A stretch of 64,000 nucleotides of DNA from Chlorops oryzae (taxonomy: Eukaryota > Arthropoda > Insecta > Diptera > Chloropidae): positions 43,610,793-43,674,792 of the forward strand of contig CM035808.1 of NCBI GenBank assembly GCA_020466095.1. Direction: 5' to 3'. A program made the position numbers and the translations under genes. This document shows, one piece after another, positions 57,065 to 64,000 of the stretch; position 1 is the stretch's first letter, and every line of letters begins with the position of its first letter. Below the pieces are notes generated by a model. The model ran no database searches. It was given only the letters and a program-made list of their open reading frames with translations, and was not told the origin of the DNA.

Positions 57065-57570
57065 TTTTAAAGTGGACTGCCATTGTCAAGAGCAGCAACA
57101 TACTCTGCTGCATGACAGAGAGTCAAGGAAGCCACCCAGTTCCATGGCAGCTCGGTTGAGTCAACGGCGTGTTGTGAGACCTCGCTCGTCTCGGCTCCCT
57201 CAATACCGTACACCTCGCCCGTGGTCCAAGGAGCGCAGCAATGACGGACCTCGCTCGTCCGTGCTCGCTGCTGTACCGCCGACTGGTATAACGAAAGCGG
57301 AAAGGTGTGCTTGAAAGATTGAGCCGCCCTATAATATCGTCAATGGGGAAAAATTTGCGTTTTACAGCTGCGAGCGAGAATGGACCTCAACATCCAACTA
57401 CAAGTCCAGGCTCAAATCAACAATATGACACTGGTAACGCCTCAAAAAACGGTGGATGAACGCATTACGACGTTATTCATGGTCATAAAATAAGCCGATC
57501 CCAAATTTTACGAGTCAGCGGCGGAGAATGTGGAACGTGAATGCGGAATGTGGACTGACACTTAACCTAA
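57065..57570 (+). pseudogene. Possible retroelement (gag-like) relic
   Basis: A GC-richer block stands out from the AT-rich surroundings. From about 57382 it reads MDLNIQLQVQAQINNMTLVT, then KTVDERITTLFMVIK-stop-ADPKFYESAAENVEREC. The earlier part (57075-57310) is Arg/Ser/Pro-rich. Composition and an in-frame stop suggest a decayed retrotransposon gag, but no reverse transcriptase, LTR pair or family motif was found. Confidence 0.3.
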
Positions 57571-58190
57571 TTCGATTCGTATAAGACTGGCGCATCGATA
57601 GATGCAACCATTACCTTCGCAACATGTTGAAAAGAAAGCGAAAGTCATGGCGCCAAACTGCAAGAGTTCAGTTGTCTTACAGCTACCTTAAGTACCAATT
57701 CGCGATCGCTAAGTTATTCTCTTCCGCGTTCTTTGAATTATACTTATACTTATTCAATCACATACTCGTGACTTCACACAAATTCGTCTCATATCATCTC
57801 ATCTCCGCCATCATCAACTAACATTTGCGGAAATATCATACAACGTAAGATTGCTTCCCAAATTAATAATAAATATATTAGATATTTCTCAAATAATTAT
57901 TTCTCGGTTTTCATTATTTCTCGGCCTATGCCGGATTTCCCTCGCCCTCTATCTGAGCTATTTAAAAATAAAATAAAATAAAATAAAATAAAATAATAAT
58001 AATGTTGTGTTGAAGTGGTTACCATTGTATTAAAACTCAACGCTTATGTTTTTATAATGTATATTATTATTAAATTTATAAGAAATTTCAACTTTTATTT
58101 CCTTCTTTTCTCTCCTTCAATGTAGGTAATCGTTTGAAATGAAAATATTGATAAAATGTTAAAACTACCTATTTTCAATAATTTTTTTAT
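57571..58190. other. Intergenic; (AAAAT)n repeat
   Basis: AT-rich with no supported gene. A pentamer tandem repeat (TAAAA)n of about 30 bp lies near 57965-57995. Confidence 0.4.
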
Positions 58191-58196
58191 TCAATA

Positions 58197-58285
58197 CAGT
58201 GTACTCTCCCTTAAGAGGAAACTATTTGAGAAGCAGGAATATAAGAGCACTGAATGGGAGCTTCCGCAAGGAGAGAGTACTCAGT
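58197..58285. mobile_element. Small pogo-like MITE (CAGTGTACTCTC ends)
   Basis: About 85 bp, from ACAGTGTACTCTCCCTTAAG to GGAGAGAGTACTCAGTAT, imperfect inverted ends. The core AAGAGGAAACTATTTGAGAA matches the longer relative at 63100-63245. Confidence 0.6.
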
Positions 58286-60164
58286 ATACAATATGAATAG
58301 ATCAATGAGAGATAGAGGAACCTATAAATGTGTTTTAAAATTTTATCAAATTGTATACACGCTATTTATCGAATCGATTAGAGGAAGGCAATTTATTAGT
58401 TAATTAAAATAGAACCGATGTGAAAATATTAAAACAATATCAACGTAAATATTTTGTGATTCATATTTATTCTGGACATGAAACCTGTTATGTGCCTCTT
58501 GTAAATCATACCATTTCACAATTAATTTTTTTTTTTTTTTTCTTATCATTTTCTAAATAGTTTCACCTTTCGACATTTTTAAATTTAGAGATTCAAGATT
58601 TAAGTTATTGAAGTAGAACATTTCAAATCTTGCTTCGAAATGAATTAGGGGTTCTCTTTCCTCTCTCGTGAAATTGTTCTATTTCAGCTATAAGAGCCCT
58701 TGTTTACTCTCTGTTGAGATTTCATAGTTTTCTGTATGTATGTATACCCGTGTATTCCGACCCTATTTAAGTATAAGTGACAAATTTTATTGGGCATAAA
58801 GTCAATAAATTATTAAACATCCATGGCAATATTAAAGCAATCACGGAACACTCAAAGCTTGGGAGTTGATTTCAGGTTCTACATCTGCAGCTTGTCCGTT
58901 TCTGTTTTCAGTATTCCTCTTTGGTGTCTTGTTTGTTTACATTTCAGTCGGCTTTTTTGTTGTTGTTGTTGTTGTCTTTCAATGACTTTATCGGTCTTCG
59001 CTTTCAAATTTTGAGTCGCTTCAGGAGAGAGTCGGTATGTAGGTACATTGTTGGCTGGCGTTCAGTAATTCGCAACCAGCACTCAGACAATCTTACTCAG
59101 TTGATGTTAAATGTATTTAATTTACAAATGTGCTTGTCTTCATGTGCATATAAAATATTAGTACAGTTTACTGCATATACACTCTCCAATCAAATCGGTT
59201 TATATTGTAGTCAATGCAAAAAATAAAAAATAAATTGCTGGTAAATGAAGTCATGCTGCCTTAATTGATCGACTTCCATGTTTTTTTTAATCTTTTTCTT
59301 TTGAAAACAATTAATGATTAAAAAAATATATATATTTTACTGTTCTGGTAATGAAAAAAAATTTTCTTCAATGTTTATTACTTTGAATTTTATGTTGCTT
59401 TTCCTTTTCGTTGCTGCCTATGTTAACTTGTTTACGAATGATGATCTTGCGATCTACCTATACAATTAACTTGCTTTTATTTTAATATTTTTAGTGTTTT
59501 TGTTCAAATATTCGATTAAGATTATTAAGAAAAATGAAAGAATATTATTCGAGCCTTTTTTATTATTACAAATGATATAATTATCCATGGGAAAAATAGT
59601 TTTTTCTTAATTTTTTTTTAAAGATAAAGTTTCTAAGACTGTAATGGGTACATCTGAAAATATTCTATTGAATTAGGTGAATGTAATTAAGCTGTCGATG
59701 TTTGTGTTGCTAAAGTATTCAAGAACTGCAGTCAATAGATCTAATCTTACGACCTCAATAAAGAAAACAAAAGAAGAAAAACGCCAACATGCTTTAAGGG
59801 GTTATTTTGGTGTGATCACTTTGAAAAGTCGATTTGTTTTCTTCCATATTTCGATAGCAAAACCTAATGCGAATATGCATTGAAAAAATTGGTTAGAACC
59901 CCCAGAAGCCCCCGAGCGTACGGCCCTGACAGTGGCAATTATAGCTTCAAGGTGTTAGATTTTTTGTAATACATACTTCTTTTTTATTAGGGCCTATGTG
60001 CAATACTCCGAGAGTAATGCCTGCCTGCTAGAGAGAGTGAGAGAGAGTAGAGTGGGAGAGCGAGATAAAGAGTGTTGCACGTACGACTGTTCTACCCAGG
60101 CCCTTATTCCAAAACCGTCACGTATGGAGAAGTGCCCTTTTTTTCGACTTTTGTATTTATTCTC
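58286..60164. other. Long AT-rich intergenic stretch
   Basis: No supported gene. A GA-rich simple repeat (GAGAGAGTGAGAGAGAGTAG) lies around 60032-60060. Short open frames (58823-59226, 59677-59883) have no recognisable features. Confidence 0.4.
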
Positions 60165-60168
60165 TTAA

Positions 60169-60305
60169 CCCTTAAACGCATGTTGGACAAATTTGTTCCC
60201 ACATAAGTTTATTGATTTCTAGTAATATTGTAAAAAGTAAGTCCAATAGATCGTAAAAATTTCTAAATACCTATAGGGGAAAAATTGTCCCGGTGCGTCA
60301 AAGGG
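60169..60305. mobile_element. TTAA-flanked MITE (CCCTTAAACGC ends), copy 1
   Basis: 137 bp with inverted ends CCCTTAAACGCATGTTGGAC and TGTCCCGGTGCGTCAAAGGG, flanked by TTAA on both sides (60165-60168 and 60306-60309). The TTAA target and CCC ends fit piggyBac-type MITEs. It shares GGACAAATTTGTTCCCACAT with copy 2 at 61669. Confidence 0.75.
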
Positions 60306-60309
60306 TTAA

Positions 60310-61384
60310 TATTTTAATTTGCAGGTGCAGAATTGTACCAACGCGATACTTATTACCGTAATTATGCGAAAAGCTAGAAGAAGAAAAAAAAAAAGAAATA
60401 AGACTCGAATATCAAACGGAAATGAAGTCATTTTAAAAAGTTGACTCTGCAGGTGCATAAGCAAAATAGAGAAAACAAACTTTTTAGTGCTCACTTGTAC
60501 AAAGAAGCAAACAACCCTTGGAAAAAACGAACGTCAATACTTGATCGGTTTTCAAAAAGTCTAACAAAAGATTGTGTAAACATTGATCACTCGGCTTGAA
60601 GTTTCAATGTCAAGGTCAAAACATAGCTCGATGGCATTGCCAAAAAGCACGAAGAAAAGATAAGTTACAAAAATTTTACATTTTATTTCTTTTATTAATT
60701 CGTTTCAATAGATTTTTAATTGTCCACCCACTTCATCATCGAACTCCAACTTTAATGGGGCAGACTGTACTTTGTGCGTATTGTTTTCACGATTTTATCG
60801 GCGTTGGCTTTGCGTTCGTTTGTGGCGAACGCATAAATGAAAACAAAAATGAACGAAATTAAATAATAAAAACAGAATATCAAAAATAAACGCACAACAA
60901 CGCGACCGGCTTTTCTCCACATACATACATACATACATAAATACCTATGTGCTTATGTACGCATGTGTGTGTATATAAATACCCATGAGCCAATGTGCGA
61001 GTGAATATTCACTATAAATAAGATCAACAGCAACAACAACAAAGGCGCTTAAGTTCACATACACTCTTGTTGGACATGTTGTTATTTTTGCCAAGCCCCA
61101 AATAGATATTTTAACTGATCGGAGTCAACAAACAGAGCTCAGTTCAAAGCAGACGTTCAACGCATACAGAGCATAGGCGAAGGGTGCATTCAATCCGGAT
61201 TAATTGAAGAAGACAGAAATTATTTAAAGAAAAATTAAGTGCAAGTCGGAGGAATATTCGAACATTTATTTGCTGTATTTAATAGATTAGCGATAAAAGA
61301 ATCAAAGAGAGTAATTTTGTGTGAAGTGGCATAGAAAAGTCAAGAGCAAAAAAAAAAAAAAAAAAGGAAAACGAAGAAAGAAAA
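60310..61384. promoter_or_regulatory. Upstream region and 5' UTR of GstT
   Basis: The last 250 bp before 61385 are CAA- and GA-rich with few stops in the usual 5'-UTR style. A candidate initiator TCAGTT lies at 61140-61145 within GAGCTCAGTTCAAAGC. A poly-A run precedes the start codon. (CATA)n is seen near 60920-60940. No other gene is supported. Confidence 0.4.
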
Positions 61385-61502
61385 ATGTCGCAGCCTGTGA
61401 AATTTTATTTCGATTTGATAAATCAATCTAGTCGAGCTTTGTTAATATTACTAGAAGCCTCGAAAGTACCATTTGAAGCCATACCGATTTCATTATTAAA
61501 GG
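61385..61502 (+). CDS. Glutathione S-transferase theta, first exon only
   Basis: Theta-class GST, a cytosolic enzyme conjugating glutathione to electrophiles. The exon starts MSQPVKFYFDLINQSSRALL and continues ILLEASKVPFEAIPISLLKG, the first strand and helix of the thioredoxin-like domain, with the Ser of the S-S-R active-site region. This matches the insect theta class (GstT3/T4-like from memory). The exon ends one base into the codon for Gly40 (donor GTAATT at 61503). No further exon was found up to 64000, so intron 1 is at least 2.5 kb or the gene continues beyond the window. Only about 40 of roughly 230 residues are present. Confidence 0.8.
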
Positions 61503-61668
61503 GTAATTCATTTTTTATAATCAATGCCGAAGATGTGTCTTATTTAAATTGAATTATAGAAATTTTGTTTCTTTTAATACGAAAATAGCCAGATATGAAG
61601 AAAATATATAAAATATTTACATGAGGTCGACTACAAATTATAAAATTATATAGATCAAAAATATTTAA

Positions 61669-62053
61669 CCCTTGAAAGCACTATGGACAATTTTGTTCCC
61701 ACATAATTTTCTTCATATGGGCAATTTTCATATTGGTAACGTTACACATACGCCCGGTTTTTTTTTTTTTTTTTTTTGTTAAATTTTTCACCTCAAAATT
61801 GACGATACACAATGAAAAAACGAATTTTTTTGAACCCTTGTGTTAGAAATAACTAGATCTACAATTCGTTCCTTCTTATATTTTTGATTGCACTTATGGT
61901 TAAGGAGCTATAAGCGGCTAAAGATTGCTGGGAACGTTACAAAAATTGAACTTTTGTGAATTTTGACCATATACCTATAGAATTTACTATTCACAACATT
62001 GCTGTGAGTCCTTAAACTTATGTGAGGACGAATTTGTCGCTTATGTGCTAGGG
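61669..62053. mobile_element. TTAA-flanked MITE, copy 2, in GstT intron
   Basis: 385 bp with inverted ends CCCTTGAAAGCACTATGGAC and CGCTTATGTGCTAGGG, flanked by TTAA (61665-61668 and 62054-62057). It shares ACAATTTTGTTCCCACATAA with copy 1 and is larger, with an AT-rich interior. It sits in the first intron of GstT. Confidence 0.7.
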
Positions 62054-62129
62054 TTAAAGCTGAAGTTATTAAGATATCAAACAAATTCTTGAACGATTTT
62101 ATTTTACCCGAAAAACTCTGTGTCTAGGG

Positions 62130-62780
62130 TAAATTGCGTCTATGCGTGATGCCCAGAACCACCAAATATGTACCATACAAAATGTGTGTAGAATTGATCA
62201 GCGTCACCAGAAGATTCGATTTAGCCATGTCTGTCTGTCTGTCTGTCTGCATATATAGTTTTCTTATCGAAGGAATTGAGTTATCGAAATTTGGTATGCA
62301 TGTTGGCGGAGACATGAGTAAGAACAAGTTCGAGAATAGAGCAAAACGGTCGATATTTAAGGGTACCTTCAGTACTAGGGTCTGTTAAGAGAATCATAAA
62401 AACTGGTCTAAAACCGGAATTGCTTGAGATATTTTGAAGAAATTTGATATTTGGGCATGTTTGAAAGCATAAAATATAATTTACAAAATTATAAAAGTGG
62501 GCGTGGCAAAAGGTTGTTTTTAGAAAATTGCGTCTTACACCTAAATTTCAAATGGGTCTTGAACTAAAGTCGAAATATAGACTTCTTTTCTAGTCGTAGA
62601 CATCTTCAACAAAAATTGACTTGATCGGTCAATTCTTAAGGGTACCCTGTCCAGTACCCTGTCTGTCAGAAAAATCGCAAATATTGTTCTAAATTCACAA
62701 TCGTTCGAGATATTTGAATGAAATCTGAAATTCGGGCTTATATTTAAGCCTTCAATGAAAACATACATATATAGATAACT
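62130..62780. repeat. Dispersed repeat (CTGTCTGTCTGTCTGTC family), copy B
   Basis: Inverted relative of 19400-19915, with AGCGTCACCAGAAGATTCGA, a CTGTCTGTCTGTCTGTCTG run, AAATTTGGTATGCATGTTGG, GGTACC and TGACTTGATCGGTCAATTC in the matching order. It also has GTGGGCGTGGC, common in such fly repeats. No coding capacity; it lies in the GstT intron. Confidence 0.65.
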
Positions 62781-64000
62781 GTTTATCTGAGTTGATTATT
62801 GCACTATCAGAATTGCCTGACTTTAACACCGTTACTTGTTAATTTTTTAAATTCGAAAATAAAATATACATTCGAAACTCTCCATTACGAATTCTAAGGG
62901 ACCGGGAAAAAAAATTCATTACAGAGAGAATTCGTTGTAAGGAGAAAAAAAAAGGAACTAAAAATGTAGTGAAAGGGCCTTCAGAATATTCGCTATAGAG
63001 AGAAATTCACTACAGAGGAGTTCGTTCTTGAAAATCTCGACCTTATATAAAAGAAGAAGGAATATCTGAAGGTTTTCCATAATTCGCTTTCTTATTAAAT
63101 ACAGTGTACTCTCTTTTAAGCGGACTCCTACGTGACCGAAAAATATGTCCGTTTAACAGAGGTGTCTGCTTAAGAGGAAACTATTTGAGAAGCAGGAATA
63201 CTAGAGCTATTCGCCTAAATACAGTGTCCTTTAAGAGGTATCCTACTGACGAAAATATGTCACTTTAAAATTCTAAGAACTTTTGACGGAATAAGACATC
63301 GAAAAACAAAGAGTACTAAGTCCTTAATTACGTATGTTAATAACGAGTAGCTAATAGATTTAGTGGTCCAACTTGGCATTCAAATTTTATCTTTCTTTAG
63401 AAACTAACAACTTTCTATTGAAGTTGAATAAAAAAAAAATAAAAAAAACGAATATTCTTTATGAGTTCTCTTTATCTCTTTATTTTTTAAATATAATTCT
63501 CGTGAAGTTGCGGTTAAATAAATTCATAAGTGTAATTCGCTTATTTAAGTACCTAATCTTCGTATATTTCTAGCTGCATTTATGAGACATAAGAAGAGTT
63601 AAATGATCTTCCTTCTTTGCATATTTTCGTCGTTTCGTACTGTTGAAAATCTGTGGCCACATTATATGTATGTATGTTTTTTTGAGTACCTACCTATTTG
63701 CATATGAACAATCGGGGCATATGCAAATTATCAGTTTCATTATAATGAAAGGTGCTAAAAATAGCAAAACAAAAACAAGCTTTAAAATCGAAAATAAGCA
63801 AATATTTGATTAGGTTTCGACTTGAGGTCCCCGACCGGAGCGAATGCTTGAAAATGGATCTTTTAAAGGGAAACATTTCATCAATGGCATCAGTAAACGC
63901 ATTTAAATACGAATTATAAAGAAGAGAAATAAATTTTACATTTTCCTAAAATATAAAAATATATTTTGCTCCGAAAAAGCAAGCTGATCGCACTATGATA
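62781..64000. other. GstT intron with pogo-like repeat fragments
   Basis: No further GST exon was found. 62860-63030 has repeated GAGAGAATTCGTTGTAAGGA motifs, and 63100-63245 has the CAGTGTACTCTC family (relative of 58197-58285). The remainder is AT-rich without recognisable content. Confidence 0.45.

Overview
This window is nuclear DNA from a higher (schizophoran) fly. It is AT-rich, its genes have short GT-AG introns, and it carries fly-type gene families: a CYP28-like P450, a DUF1091 protein, a Nod-type chromokinesin, an IR25a-family receptor and a theta-class GST. The intergenic DNA is packed with small, mostly non-autonomous transposons. Gene models were assembled by hand by checking splice sites, reading phase and family motifs. 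No expression data or alignments were available.

Layout. 251-2945 (+): CYP28-like P450, 5' end outside the window. 4465-5338 (-): secreted DUF1091 protein. 5.6-12 kb: transposon-rich, with a Harbinger-like element (6725-7837), a telomere-like (TTACCG)n element and a Transib-like element (9985-11801) cut into a SINE. 13249-16049 (-): secreted YLPP-repeat protein whose reading frame breaks. 17.2-24.3 kb: more transposons, including a four-level nest (20673-22722). 27694-28340 (-): secreted glycine-rich protein. 30.8-36.4 kb: a TTAA-flanked element and a rearranged Tc1/mariner transposase. 37969-39696 (-): nuclear-envelope NEMP protein. 42166-42429 (-): small unknown protein.

42995-56916 (+) is the main locus, a nod chromokinesin gene of 12 recognisable exons. 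Its motor exons (42995-44429) are separated from its tail exons (about 54511-56916) by an intron of about 10 kb. That intron holds two complete genes on the opposite strand: a CHK-type kinase-like gene (44500-45999) and a nine-exon Ir25a-family receptor (48455-51848). It also holds a non-LTR retrotransposon relic, two hAT elements and a long purine tract. The last gene is GstT (61385-61502, +), of which only the first coding exon lies in the window.

The genes do not form a pathway. P450, GST and the CHK-like kinase are typical detoxification or ecdysteroid families. DUF1091 and IR25a are typical chemosensory-related families. Nod and NEMP act in the nucleus. The most unusual things here are the receptor and kinase nested in nod, the RSS-like ends of the Transib-like element, the nested transposons, and the frame-broken secreted repeat proteins.
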